Counted from the first letter of the stretch, positions 31,659-44,197 are shown. The stretch is DNA of 64,000 nt from Oikopleura dioica (GCA_907165135.1 OU015568.1:14953208-15017207), one strand, 5' to 3'. Translations and numbers: made by a program. The notes: generated from the sequence alone by a model not told the origin.

Positions 31659-32524
31659 CTAGGTCCGAAATCCCGCGTGTTTGGCTTGTGGCGTGTGAGT
31701 GGGGGCGCTATCCACGCCGCGCCAACTTTGTGAAGCAGCCCGCGCGCCGCAAAAATCGTGATGCGTATACGCCGCAAATCGAAAATGGCGCGCAACATTT
31801 TCAATGTGTAGCGTTTTTGATACTGGGCGAGCGCGCGCATTCAAAATATTCGTATATGCTACATCTGAGGACAATTATTGAACTAAACCACGTTAGGTTG
31901 ATAGAACAGATTGAAGATATTCAACAGAATAAATAGACATCGATAATAGAATACTTCTGAAACTTATATATACGAAGGCAACTATAGAAAAAAGCCATAC
32001 ATGGTAGTCAATCATGAGAAAGTCTCATAAAAATAATATATTTATGAGATTTCTCTTTAAACAAAAATGGTCAGTTTTGCCATTACTAATATTAGTAAAT
32101 TCTTATAATAACGAATAATTGGCACAGAAACTTATTGTCAATAAGACATTCACCAGTGTTAAAATTATCTGCGAAGACTGATCGAGAATTTTTTATTACT
32201 CTTGACAAAATTATGAAGCTTTACACTTCTTGAAAAATTTAGTTCAAATCACCCGGGGTTATTTGCATCAGTTTTAGCGCGGTAGGTAAAAGGAACCACT
32301 CGAATATTGGTGCGTTCCGGGGCTTTACGGGAATACAAGGCTGCCAGCACAAGCTTAGGGCCTACGCCTTGAGCGCTTGGCGCTAGTAATCAACCCTGGA
32401 AGCGAGAGCGGAAAATTGGGCCTCAATCGAGCCTGGCGTAAAATTTACGCCGCAAAATTTTTGCTGCGTGAAGAGCGCCCCCACTCACGCGCCACAAGCC
32501 AAACACGCGGGATTTCGGACCTAG
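31659..32524. mobile_element. Non-autonomous hAT-type MITE, 866 bp
   Basis: The ends are inverted repeats of about 50 bp (left end begins CTAGGTCCGAAATCCCGCGT; right end is its complement with one mismatch in GCGTG/GCGCG), flanked by an exact 8-bp duplication CTCCTGAC. The 8-bp duplication points to the hAT superfamily. The inside is AT-rich in the middle and GC-rich near the ends and carries no transposase. High end identity suggests a fairly recent insertion. Confidence 0.9.
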
Positions 32525-32745
32525 CTCCTGACCAGTCTTCTTCTCAAACTACTGTTCTATAATATTTTAAATATTCTTGCTCCTCATTGTTCCTGCTTTC
32601 AAATATAAATATTTCTTGAAATCTGTCATATTCAAAAAGCTGTCTGAATAGAAGAGCTTTTTTTAGAGAAGTGTTTACAAAAATAAATCTTTATTTATAA
32701 ATAACTTATTTATATAAAGCCAGAAATATGTGCAGGAATATCGTT
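32525..32745. other. Short intergenic gap with right TSD
   Basis: Holds the right CTCCTGAC copy (32525-32532), which is the original continuation of the ARNT-like 3' UTR, and the CFAP251 3' UTR. Confidence 0.5.
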
Positions 32746-35700
32746 TTACAGCTTGAGAATATTGGTTATAAACTGGTGCGGGTCAAAGGTCTCATCCTCG
32801 CTAATGTTCGCCATTCCGCACAGCTTTTCGATGCATTTGCTGATCTCGCTTGAGCTCATCTTTTCGCCGAAATTCTGAAGAAGGCGTTTTCAAAGGGGAT
32901 TTTCAAAGAAGACGCAAGTACCTCTAAATTATGACGGAACTCTTTGTACGTCATTGAATCGCCCTTTTCGGACTCTAAGAGAGTTTCGAAAGCTTGCTGC
33001 ACGTCATCCATATTAATTTGATCCACTGAAGATAAAGTTAAAAATGCTCTTATGAAAACAGCTCTATCTTAAAAAAATGTAAATATAAAATAAGCTCCTT
33101 CTACAATTATCATTCACTCACGATCACTTGAGAATTTAAAGTCGACTGAAATTGATTTGAATTATTTCAAAGCCTAATTCTGGGGATGAAAAACAGCCTA
33201 CCTGGTTTGTGATTGACATAAAACTTGATGAAGTCGTCCATTTCGATTTCCTTGACTTGTTTCTGCGTCTTGTGGAACTGGGAGAACTTGATTTCCGTTA
33301 GAAGCTCCTCGATTTGCTGCTCGGTCGGGAACCAGCCCAGAGCGCGGACTGCTTCGGCGATTCTATTCAGCGGGATAGTTCGGGCTACATCACGGGTTAC
33401 TTCGGCGTTGAGGCCCTGCTCCTCCAGTCGGCAAAAGTAGAATACGTCTTTCAACAGCTCAAACTCGTCCGGCTTCAGCATGTTGTAGAAAGGAGTCATT
33501 CCGACGCCGCCGCGAAGTTTTTGCTCTTCCAAACTGTCCAAGTCGATGTCCCAAGCAGTGACGATTCCCTCGCCACAGGAAATGATTTTCGACTTTCAAG
33601 AGTTTTCAAGTTTTCTTTGTTGCTTTTGATCTTGGCAAAAGCTGATGCAATATTTATGCGGTACATATTATCAGAGTCAAGTTAAAACTCTTTCCTTGAT
33701 GGCTGTAATTGATGAGACGCCAGCGGGATTGGCGACAACTGCATATTCCTTGTTTGGGTTTCCATCAAGTGGCAACAAAACGACGCCAAGACAGGTCTCT
33801 GTCGAGAAAACAATTGAATCCGTTCCGCAAGGTCGCGAAATGAGTTCTGTGATCGGCGAGTCGTACTTGCTGATGCTGATCATTCGTCGAGGAAGCTTGG
33901 TGCTCTGATTGTAGAATCGAAATTTATATCTGTCGTTTGTCGTAAGCTAGGAATATCTTTATGAAAACAACGAAGAACCGAAATTTGTTTTACCAAGAAT
34001 TCTTCTTCGTCTTTATTTCCTGGATATTTAATAAAATTCGTTGGCGTCGCTTCGGACTCAATTCTGTACTGCGAGTGAATCTTCAATTTATCCTCGATAG
34101 CGTATTCCACCAGCTTCCGGTCGCGGCTGATTGACAATAATCGGTCAGTTCCATATTCTTGGATGAAGAGTAGACACTTGACTTCTTCCGAGTGAGGGCG
34201 GAATCTTCCCATGCATCTCCAGCCGTCTTTTGGACTTAAAAATTGATAGATATTTCGCTTGTAACTTGCTTTAATCTTACTTGGAAGCATCATCCCTTTC
34301 CCAGAGATTGACAGCATGGCTAGCATCAGAAGCGGCAAAGTAATTTCCATCGTCGTTGAAAGTTGTCGCCACAATCGCGTGATCAGAGCCTTGAAGTCGA
34401 GTGAACTCTTTCAGGGAGAACGCGTCGTAAATGATAGCTTTTGAATGGTTTTATATCTATAAAGGATTTAATTGCCTCCGTCTTAAAATTTTTTCAAACA
34501 TTTGATTTCGCGAATGTTTAAAACCAATTCCTTGACCCTTGCTGCTTCCAACGGCGACTTCGTTACCATTGCTCGAATATTCGATGCTTTGGATCTTCTC
34601 GCTTGTAAGTTTGACCTTCGATAAACACTTGAAGGAGCCATCTTCCAATGACATGAGTCTGAGCTCATGATCTCCGCTGATAATCACAAGATCGCGATGA
34701 GGATGAGCCTTGATCCTGACGTGACCTTTTGGTGGGCCTTCGAACACCATTGTAGGAACGCCCTTGACCATTTGATGCACGATGCCTTCGTTTGTGCAGG
34801 TGATAAATGGTGGAGCTTCGAAAACAGGCTGATCAAGCGTCGCTTCTCTCATTTCTGCCCCAGCGCCAACGGTGACTGCAGGCAAGTCCGCGAAAGTTAG
34901 CGAAACACAGCCGGCAAGCTTGGGCTTTTTCACCCAGTACAGCAATTTCAGCTCGCTCGACAAAAATCGGATATGGCCAGACAAATCGGCAATCGTAACA
35001 ACTGTGCCTTCTTTGCTCTCATACTTGTCAATCGTAGTGATGGGCCGCTCACTGAATCGGATGAGCTTCTGGCACCGCCAATGCCACTTTGGTCGCGCTT
35101 CCGAGGGTGGAGCGCGTTTGCACATGAGAACAGCGCCGTAACCGGCCCCGAGAGATGTGGCGATCTCGGTGTTTGAAACAAAGACAGATTGACCGAGAGC
35201 CCAGCCCTCGCGCATCGCTCCGACGTCGTTTTCTTCATCATCTAAAGATTCTTGTAATTGCTGAAATCGATCGCAATTAAAGATTTAGATGCTTTGGTGC
35301 TTTGATTCATTACTTCGTGAAATTCTAAGGCCCCACGTGACATGTAGTCTAACTTATAAAGAATGTGAATGGTAAAGAGTTTCGCTCTTCTTATTGATTC
35401 AAAAATAGCTTACTTTCAAAATTTTCTTCGAAAAAATCGGCTTGAAACTTTTTATGAAAACCATCAAGGTCTTTTTATCAATCATTTACCTGGAAGAAGA
35501 GTCTCCATATCATAAGTACAAATCTGTTTCTTGAGCAAATCTCCATCTTGATTGACAGTTTCTACTCTACTGTGGTACGTCAGGATTACGATTTTCTGAG
35601 GAAATGTGATGACCGCGCTTTGGTGATCGGCTTCGATGGCTTTGTTGACTGTGATTTTAGGAAGAAATCCATAAGGAATGACGGCGTTTAGTTGAATTTC

Positions 35701-36846
35701 TTCGTATTTCAAGGGGATGTCATCCGCCCAGCGCCACATGGTAAGTCGCGAGTCGCCATAAAGGACGAGCTAAAAATCTGTCATTTTAAAGTTCTCATAA
35801 ATGTTAATAGCTCATTCCAAATTGGAAGTCCCAATTCAAGTACAGCAAAAAAGCCAAAAGAAAGGATTTACGACCAATATATTAATGATTTATCGACGGC
35901 ACTGCCCAAAGGGTCGACGTGTAGTTATTGAAAAATAGATGAAGAGAGTCAAGATCTAATTAGAAATGATGATCACTACCAATTTCAAAGTCTCAGACAC
36001 AGATGATTTTCTTCATGATACACTTTCATAAAAATGTAATTACCAAGGTCGCTGAGTCGGTCGAGAAGCTGAGAGAAACGACATCAGATGAAGCTCGAGT
36101 GTCGATAGTTTGGAGACCTTGTTTTTGCTCCACATCCCAGATGATGATCGAAGCGCTGTTGCCGATTTCTGAGGAGGCGAGCCAGCGTTTGCAGGGCGAG
36201 ACGGCGAGATTTTGGACGATATTTCGATGACCGACGAGCGGGTAGTGTTTTTCGCTATTTATTGTCTTACGAAGGGACGAATATATCAAAAAGTTGTTGG
36301 TTTCTTGGGCACAGAATTGCCACAAAGAAAGCCTTGGGCTATGACCCAGAAACTGGTGATTGGATTAAGGGTTTAAAGAAGGGTTAAGAAATAAGATTCT
36401 TATTTTTGTAGAATGATGAATTACTTCCAAAAGGATTGGCTGTTAGACAAACCACAGTTCTCGTTGTTGTACTGTAGGACGAGTCTCAGGACGTTGAGAT
36501 CATGTTGAAGCAAATTGATGCGGTTAGTTTGTGTGAATAATCGAGTATTTGGCCCTTTCCTGTATTACGACGATGTGGTTATTTGCGTATGCCACAGTAT
36601 GTTCTCCATCTTGTGTCAAATCCACGAAACCAAGTCTCGGATTCACTCCGCAAACCCATGATAGCTCTGGTTTTTCAGTTCATTATCAAAATTATCTATT
36701 AACATAACTGTCAAATCTCGGGTTTTAAACAGGAGTTCTCCTAACTTACTTTCTCAGCAAATTCAAGTGCGAACTGTTCCTAACGGTCTTCTACTTACTT
36801 CGGGAGATTCTTGCTGTGCCGTCTTTGCATCGTTTTTCTCTGGCAT
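32746..36846 (-). CDS. CFAP251: CFAP251/WDR66-like axonemal WD40 protein with calmodulin-like C-terminus
   Basis: CFAP251 (WDR66) belongs to the calmodulin- and spoke-associated complex of motile cilia and sperm flagella. Starting MPEKNDAKTAQQESPE (ATG 36844-36846), the protein shows serial WD-type blades: SWVCGVNPRLGFVDL, VGHRNIVQNLAVSPCKRWLA with SIIIWDVEQ, LTMWRWADD, HIRFLSSELKLLYW, VNLWERDD, FRPHSEEVKCLLF, and IVTAWDIDLDS. A C-terminal EF-hand-like region follows (MTPFYNMLKPDEFELLKDVF, VRALGWFPTEQQIEELL, MTYKEFRHNL) and ends FITNILKL. Exon borders between 36330 and 36680 are not resolved: the exon around 36550-36670 has no in-frame GT donor at the expected place. Elsewhere introns are short. 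Confidence 0.85.
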
Positions 36847-37024
36847 TTTGAAAAAACAATATTCACAGCGCAGCGTTGACTAATTTTTCCCACTGTCGTC
36901 GGGGCAACCGTAGATTTGATAAATAATCATTCTAGAGAATTTTCGAAAAAAATGAGTATTGAAGAACATTTACGGTAAAAACATAGGCTAGTTTGAGAAT
37001 CCTTGATTCAGCATTTTAGGATAT

Positions 37025-37107
37025 CCCGGATAGGCTATCCGGGAACAGTTCCTTGATGAATTTGGTTATAAATTATAGCTAAAGTTCAGCCTGAACTATC
37101 AAGGAAC
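37025..37107. repeat. Nested palindromes
   Basis: CCCGGATA/TATCCGGG with a 3-bp loop (37025-37043) is followed by AGTTCCTTGAT ... ATCAAGGAACT, which encloses GTTCAG/CTGAAC. The layered symmetry suggests a small foldback structure. Confidence 0.6.
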
Positions 37108-37261
37108 TAAGAGCGAAAGTAGTTATAGTAGTGACTGTTGTTCAGGCGTTTTTCTCTGTCGCTCATTGGCTGATGAAAATGGATCACTGTTCCCTGGCAC
37201 TCACGGCCCGAGGCGGCTCTCTGGCCTGGTTTTGCTCTTCAGACTGCAATGTACTCATGGT

Positions 37262-37334
37262 GGGGATGACCCAAAAGGGATGAACCCAAAAAATGGATGA
37301 ACCCAAAAAAGGGATGAACCCAAAAAGGGATGAA
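37262..37334. repeat. Minisatellite, about 16-bp unit, five copies
   Basis: Units of the type GGGATGAACCCAAAAA, with small changes in the A-run and one GACC variant, repeat head to tail. Confidence 0.8.
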
Positions 37335-37579
37335 TCATAATTAGTGTTAGTTCGATTTTTCCATACTAAATTGATAAAATATTAAAATTCAATTTATTTA
37401 CATATTTACATATTTATACATTCAACTAATCATATTTTAGGTTTATGGTTCTTCGACTCAACAAAAATAAAGAAAAAAGAAGTTGCTGTGCTTTCAAAAG
37501 TGAAAAAGTCCAAACTGATCTGTTGGCTTGGAGCGAGTGACGGCGGTGGACCAGTGCTACAAAGCTGCGGATTAACCTT

Positions 37580-37619
37580 CACGATGTGTTCACGCTGTGT
37601 TCACGCTGTGTTCACGTGA
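37580..37619. repeat. 11-bp tandem repeat
   Basis: Three to four copies of GTGTTCACGCT-type units. Confidence 0.75.
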
Positions 37620-37859
37620 GCGCTCGTTTCTAGAACATTCGCTCCGCTGCATGGTTACATAAGTTGGAAACAGTAAGTTGCTTTTCTCTCATCCTTTTAA
37701 AAAGTATGAAAAAAAGGGTTTAGCTAGATACCATAACGTGATGCGCAATTCAACCTCAGCTACAGTCATCCTTCGTCCTCGCTAATTGCACAAATGAAGC
37801 GCAGTTTTTCTCCGTCCAGGCAACTGGATCTTGAGAGCGAAAAGGTACTCAACCCTTAA

Positions 37860-38245
37860 ACCATAATTTGCATATTTCTCTATTTTATAAATAGTTTATA
37901 ACGAAAAAGGGCTTGACACACAAAAGTGTGCTCTACCAAAACTAATCGGAGATGCAGTAGCTAATATGCAATTTAGATAAACTTCAACCCAACCTCAATT
38001 CCAGCCAAGTTCACCCCTCGCCGCCGAAATCGCCTCAATGATTCGTCTCTTGCGCAAACTGTATTTTGAACGCCATAATTTGCATTTCTCTCAATTTTTT
38101 AATAATTTATAATGAAAAAAAGCGTTCGACACACAGTTACTTGCTCAAGAGTCAAATCAACCTCAGCCAGTTTCATCCCTCGCCTCCAAAGATCGTCTTC
38201 TAACAAACGTCATCTGTGCAAATAGTATCGCCAACGCCATAACAC
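37860..38245. repeat. Diverged tandem repeat of about 190 bp
   Basis: Two diverged copies begin CCATAATTTGCAT...TTCTCT and share A/T-rich then GACACACA segments and a CCTCGCC block; the stretch 37735-37860 looks like part of a third copy. Confidence 0.5.
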
Positions 38246-39999
38246 CTTTTCTCATCTCAGACCAACTCAAAAATAAAACGAAAAAGAGAATGTTAAAATG
38301 AAGCACTATTGCAAGATTGAGTATAACACATGTCGTGGAAAAGCAATTAATTTATTTCTCTCTCAATAGAACATAAAATAAAACATAATAAGACTGAATC
38401 ATCGCAAAACGAAAATTATGAAATAAAGTCGTTTTCTTCGTTGTCTTCAATATTATAATTTATATGAAAGGCTTCAAGGCGCCGGGCAAGTTCTTCCATA
38501 ATTCTATCAAAATAAAGGGGATTCTGCATTTTCTGTTATTAAAAATAATCGAATAATCAGGACGCAAGAGATTAGCAGCTTTTATATGATTATACAGTAT
38601 TTATTTCAGATAACAGTAGGTAGGAAGTTTTTTTCCATCAAATGACTATTGACAGTTTCGCTTCATTTTAAAATCATCAATAATTAATCAAATACTCTAA
38701 ATTTTGTGTGCCTATCGCTGTTTTTGCTCATCATTTTATCAAATTAAAAAGTCATCAATTTTGTGATTTTCCTTCATTCATATTTTGCTTCATTTTTTTT
38801 TATAAAAAAGCTTGTTTCAAGCCTGTTTTATACTCTCTGCTAGTGCGCCGCAAAGTATTGATATATTGACGGTCAATTTTCCAGTTTGGATTTTTCGGAA
38901 GTGACCTGAAGAAACTGTCGATTATAAGGTCAATCCCATAAAAGGACTCAACGAGCAAACGAGACTTCTCGAACTCGATTTGTCTTTAAGACCTTCTATA
39001 AAATTGATCCTATGCTTTGTCAAGAAATCGTCGTCGTCGAATGGGATGCATGAGCTTAGGAATTGAGCCATAGTACTGCTAGATTCATTTTACTTCCGTC
39101 TAACAGTCCTCGTGGTATTCCTTGACTCCAAAAGCATCATTACAAGATTGTGTCGAAATGACTCTCCTCTCTCTCGCATATATCTCTTGGCAAACGAGTG
39201 TGGTGGAGCGCTGATTCTAGTTGCTAGTAGATGATGGCGCGTTTTCTCGACTCTTGAAAAGGCAAGTTTTCACTCAGCTAATTACTTTGTACAGGTACAA
39301 ATCCAACGATCAGTATCTTTATTTTTGGCTTTGTGCCTTATCTGAAATCGAGGAATGAGTACAATCATAAATTAATGATTTTTGATCGAATGAGTGCAGT
39401 GGTTGATTTACTAACGCGGTATGAAAGTTACGATCGGCGACAACAACGACGACAGACGAGGAAGGATAACTCGAGCGCAGCCCGTTTGGGCGTACAAAGT
39501 CTTTTCTTTTGTTAGGCATTCTTAGTGTTAAGTGTTAGCTGTTAGTTACAAACATAAAACTTTTTGGTAAATTCGTTTACTTAGTTTTTATGTTTGGGGA
39601 ATCTTTGGTTAGGGCCTCTATGTGGTTCAATTAGTCAACTTAACAACTAAAAGACTGATTTCTGTATTTGTTAATTTTTTGATTTTTATCCTTTGCTGGG
39701 TCCTGCTACATGGTCCAGTGAAATGCTCGAATGAACTTTTGTCCAAATTATTAAATGTGTATTTTCAATTTACTTCATGATGAAGCTGTAGCTCAATGTT
39801 CTCTCGTTACTTTCCGTGTTAAATGTTCAATGTTAAATGAGTTTACTTCTTTGATCTATTGCATACTTTATGAAAAGATCAGTTTTTATTTGAGAAAAAT
39901 CTATATGAAAAAGACCATTTTTAAAAAAGATACTGAAGAAAATATGTAAATGATTTCTTTGAATTCTTCCTCCTGTTATTTTACCAGTGCGCAGTTTTC

Positions 40000-40046
40000 A
40001 AAACTTGTAGATTAGCAAATTTCTTCGTTGATTTTCTACAAGTTTT
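40000..40046. repeat. 12-bp perfect stem with 23-base loop
   Basis: AAAACTTGTAGA (40000-40011) pairs with TCTACAAGTTTT (40035-40046), about 70 bp upstream of the TATA box of the first element gene. Confidence 0.65.
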
Positions 40047-40115
40047 TTCTGTACAGACTATTCGAATAAACCTTTCAAATATTCTAGAACGTCGTGTTTA
40101 TTTCTCCACAAAGTC

Positions 40116-40149
40116 TATATAAGCGGTTGAAAATCGCATTTCAATCAGT
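40116..40149 (+). promoter_or_regulatory. TATA box and initiator of first element gene
   Basis: TATATAAG at 40116-40123 is followed, about 30 bp downstream, by TCAGTT at 40145-40150, the spacing of a strong animal RNA polymerase II core promoter. The ATG at 40197 follows after a short leader. Confidence 0.65.
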
Positions 40150-40196
40150 TTTTGTTTAACAAGCGAAGTAGCAAGAGCAAAAAACGTCAATTTTCA

Positions 40197-41261
40197 ATGG
40201 CAAGAAAGGCTGCTAAAAAGGTAGATTTCGTGCATTTATTCTCATTTATTCTATTTTATACAGTCAACCGCGCCGATCAAGCGATGCGGCAATGCTGGCC
40301 GAGTTGAAAAGCCCCGTGCCGACGTCAACGAAACCATTTTGGACTCTCCAGATGCCCTTCCGCCGATGGTCGATGATGAACCTCGCCGCTTTCGCCGCCA
40401 TCTCGATTTCGATGCCCCACCTCAAGATGTTGGCTCTGATGAAACTATTTTAGTTTCAGGCAATGTCGACGGGGACGAAACGCTGATCGACATGGATGCT
40501 TGCCTTGACGAAGACGCCATACTCCACACCCAGGCTCTTCTCAACGACGCCGAGGAAGAGGAACGCGAAACTCAAACCGAGTTCGCAGCTGGCGTTACTG
40601 CCAATCAACGGCGCGAGGGCAACTTCCTCGAAGAGTCCCGCTTCCACCGACCTGGCGACAACCCGGAGCGAGACGAATTCTACCATCGAATCGACGATAT
40701 TGCGTCTGTTTCGATTGCTGGCTCCGAGGTCGCCGATCCCGAACTGTCCAAGCGAAAAGCCACTCAGGTCGATGTCACTTATGGGGTCTTTTCAAAAGAT
40801 CCTGAAAAGGCCAACACCGAAGTCCTTCGCTACAAGGACTGGAAAAACAACACGGCCACTCGCTGGCTTTTCGCTCCGATCAGTAACCGCATGGGTCGCA
40901 CGACCTATGGTTACATGCACTACGATAGTTGCAGTAAGTTTTTATTTTAAAATTTTCAAAGATTTTTGATTAAAAAACCTTTTTAGTTAATCGAGTGCCC
41001 GACAAGCTCACCCGAGCCGTCAACATCTTGGAACAAGTGATGGCGAACAGAAACAAGGAGTTAGCGGCGCTTATTGCGGAACTCGAGTTCCAAGAAACCG
41101 CCGTTTTCATGGAGACGACCGAGTTCATCTTCTCCCTCAAAAATGGCGAATATGGACATGCGCGGGTTTCTGACTCCCCTCTTCGAGTCACTGGACGACG
41201 GCCTGACGATTTGCCCCCTCTCTTCAAGGTCAAGAAGACTGGTGCTCCTGCTTTTCAATAA
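40197..41261 (+). CDS. Element gene 1: acidic protein with basic N-terminus, unknown
   Basis: Exons 40197-40220, 40264-40933 and 40987-41261 keep frame, giving about 322 residues. It starts MARKAAKKSTAPIKR, a basic lysine-rich start like a nuclear or DNA-binding signal, then is strongly acidic (SDETILVSGNVDGDETLIDMD, EEEERETQTE) and ends with a compact, conserved-looking part (RWLFAPISNRMGRTTYGYMH, ELEFQETAVFMETTEFIF, RRPDDLPPLFKVKKTGAP). I recognise no family. The stop codon overlaps an AATAAA polyadenylation signal (CAATAAAG). A well-formed TATA/initiator pair lies upstream. Its position first in the array and its tripartite charge pattern would suit a virion core or regulatory protein; that is inference. 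Confidence 0.7.
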
Positions 41262-41742
41262 AGAAACACCTTCTTTTCCTTTTACAAGCTGTCAGAGATA
41301 ATCGCTTGTTAAATAAAAACTTTTTGTATTCTAGAAATTTAAAAGATTCTATGTAAAATAGATTCTTTGTGTTTACGTGTCACAATTTATAAATCGTGAT
41401 TTATCGCATTTGGCAGGTCAAAATCTCGAAATCAAAATAGTCGAGTAGCAGGTTTAGTGTGAAGTCTAGAAGGAACGGCGGCGCACGCACGCGTCTGGAA
41501 AAAGGAAAATCGACTTTCGAGATTTTCAAATTCGCTCCTCGCCACTCATAAATACTCACACTTTGCATTTTTCGAAGCCGGCTTTTTCAATTTCGGAAAG
41601 AGAGAATCGCTGCTCATGAGAGAAAAACCTGCTGATTCTGTTTCTTTTATTGCCGATAATCAGTTTTTTAATTCTCAGCTCTCTGTAAATCGAATCTTTA
41701 CGGTAGTAACAGATTCATTCTTTCAGATAATCGGCCAAGGGT
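41262..41742. other. Intergenic interval between element genes 1 and 2
   Basis: AT-rich. CATAAATACTC at about 41546 may be a weak TATA element. An open frame at 41616-41742 could be a non-coding leader ending in a TTTCAG acceptor at about 41726. Confidence 0.4.
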
Positions 41743-43409
41743 ATGTTTTTGATGGATCCGCCTACCGCTCGTTCCCAACAATCGCTATCGGCGCGAGCAG
41801 ATTCTCGGCCATCAACCCCTCGACACCAGCGCCATCGCCGTAATTCTGGTGGCAGCCGACGGGCGGATAGCCCAACTTCTTCCCTTCGGTCCATTCCTCC
41901 CTGGAGAGAAGAGAGTGTTACCGCTCCTGACGATTTTCAATTCGCTCGCCCTCGGACTCCACGGTAATTGATTTTTAAAAATCCGTTTTTACGGCAATAA
42001 TTAGAACTTCTATGCCCTTGCACCCTTCGTTCTCGCGAATGTCCTCCACCACCGCCGCTCCTAACGAGGAGCACCATCTCGATGCAGCCTTTTCTTCCGA
42101 GGAGCTCGGTGTTGAGCCCACTGCGCCGGGAACAACAACTACAACGGCGTCTCAAGTACCACCGCTGCAGGAACCGACTCATTTTGAGTCTCCAATGGGC
42201 CAGCATTCTCGACGAGTGCTCACTGAAAGACCGAGCGCTTTTGTCGCTCCTCACACTAGCAACGGTGCTGGTGGAGCCGTCCTTGTTACGACTCCTGCAC
42301 CAACTCGAGCGCCTACTCATGCCCCCTGTGCATCCTCCGAAATCGTAAGTGAAAGAGCAATATTTCAAATTTTGAAATAATTTTCAAGAAAACGATGTTT
42401 GGATGCACTCCGCGCTTCGATATTGGGTGCTTGGCGGTCGCCTGTGCTACAGCTGCAGTCGCTGCCGTAGCGATTTATATTCTCATTGCCGCTAGTCGCT
42501 CCTGCTTGCCGTCTACTTATGGCATCGTCGGGGCTGGAAAGAGTTCTGGGTAAGTTTTTTAAAAACTTTAAGAATCAATTTTTCTTTAAAACAGCGGTCA
42601 ATCATCTCCTACTCCGCCGCCAAACGACGACCTTATTCGCACCCGACGATCCTATCCTGTCGATGAAGGGCGAGTTCGACGATCCCTTACTCACGAGTGC
42701 AAGGAAGTTGGCAATATCTGCGATTGCCAGTGTGCTTTCTCCGTCGACAACGCTCGATGGAGCATTTCCCTGTCTCAATCGCCTCCCTCACCAACTGGCA
42801 AGGATGATGCCAACGAGGAAGGCGCCAACGCGGACGATGCTATCTCCAACCCCTCCACCAAATGGGCTAGTAACAGCGACTTTACTAGCTACTCCAAGCT
42901 TCTAGGTAAATTTTAAAAATTTTGAAAATGCAATTACTATTGCATTTCATAGATCGCGCAGAAGCTAATCGCCGAATCGCAGAGGACTTTGGTAGCGACC
43001 AGGTGGACACTGGTTTCCACGAGCGTGCCTGGAGCTCCTACGAACTTGTGGCCGACCCGGAGGAGATCACCGACGAGCTCGCTGACGCCGTAAACAACTC
43101 CGATCCCGTCGTAACCGCAGCGCCAAATGCTCAAGACGCACCAGTTCTCATCGCGGGCGAAGAGGCTGCAGTTGACGCTATGACGGGCTCCAACGACACT
43201 GTTGCTGGCCCCACTGACGCTGATGCTGACCTCGTCGACGCTGTTGTCGAATACATCGACGATAACGACCAGGCGCCAGAAGAAGGTTCCGGAGAGAACA
43301 AGACTGGCTCGGACCCCACACCTCGACAAGGTCCGAATTTGAAACTTATTGTAGCAATATTAATTTTGTTTTATATCTAGAGCCTGCCGCCGCATTTGTT
43401 ACTCTCTGA
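41743..43409 (+). CDS. Element gene 2: single-pass membrane protein, unknown
   Basis: Six exons: 41743-41964, about 42006-42344, about 42390-42549, about 42595-42905, 42953-43331 and 43381-43409. The N-terminal half is disordered (Arg/Ser/Pro, then Thr/Pro). One helix follows (CLAVACATAAVAAVAIYILIA), then a Cys-containing segment (ECKEVGNICDCQCAF) and a long acidic tail (DADADLVDAVVEYIDDND) ending PAAAFVTL. About 465 residues. The charge around the helix fits a type II membrane topology with the Cys-containing part outside. No family is recognisable. A virion envelope or membrane glycoprotein is possible; this is inference from context. Confidence 0.65.
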
Positions 43410-43720
43410 GTGACTGTTCAAAGCCTTCTAAGTTCCTGACTAGTGTATACCGTTGCAACCAAATTCGCTTCAGTAAATTCCGCTGCTTATCAGCCACTTT
43501 TTATCATTTATCCCTTTAACATCTACTGACCTAAATCACTCGTTTTGCCCCTCTCACGCGCCTTTATCTCTACAATTTATTAAAATGATCTCAACTGACT
43601 GAAAAAATGATCTAATTTTCGCTCCTTGCGTTCCAACGTCCCTTTCCAAACTCACCTTTCGACTGACAACCAATTACGGCCTTTATCTGTCAATGAAGCG
43701 CATCTTATCCTTCAGCTGAA

Positions 43721-44197
43721 ATGCAAATTCTCCATTTTAGCATGTCCTGGAGCTGTGATGATTATCGAGTATCGGGAACAGAGGTAGAGGAATCTCTGTC
43801 AGCGCAACGGCAGGAGCAACAAAGAGGACTTGTTTTCACTTCGGCCGACAATGTAAACCATTTCAAATTGGTAAGTTCCAAGCGTCCCAAAAACAACCAT
43901 AAAAATCTTTTAGTTTGGCAAAACATCGTTCCTTCCCGTCAAATTCTCAAAAGGAATTTTTCATTATCGAAAACTCATGCTAAATGACTGGCTCCGGCAA
44001 CAAATTATCTTCACAATCTCCAATCACAAGGTAAATTCGCTTGCTTATAAAGAAGGAGTTAACTTTGAATCAAGGAAGACGACCTGGACCTTCCGTTGGA
44101 AATGATGGGCCTTGCAAAAATGTGTGATTGCGAGTTCCAATACTGGCGTATCGAAAGTTGGCTCTATTTCAATTGTTTCTACAATTCCCCAGTGTAA
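43721..44197 (+). CDS. Element gene 3: small protein, unknown
   Basis: Three exons, 43721-43870, about 43915-44034 and about 44080-44197, encode about 130 residues. The first is Gln/Glu-rich (EESLSAQRQEQQRGLVF), the second has FGKTSFLPVKFSKGIFHYRK, and the third is acidic/hydrophobic with several Cys and Trp (MCDCEFQYWRIESWLYFNCF). Both introns are 40-50 bp and preserve frame. Not recognised. Confidence 0.55.

Larger units (their letters stand above)
36847..40115. other. Gene-poor, repeat-bearing boundary region
   Basis: 3.3 kb between the last host gene and the first gene of the virus-like element. Open frames are short and unconvincing. It contains several palindromes and tandem repeats (listed separately) and long A/T tracts. 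The left end of the element should lie here or just left of the TATA box at 40116, but I see no terminal inverted repeat because the partner end is outside the window. Confidence 0.45.

Noticed and set aside
31499-31936. Arg-rich open frames on both strands at the end of ARNT
   Set aside because: They run across the MITE end and reflect its GC-rich terminal repeat, not a protein.
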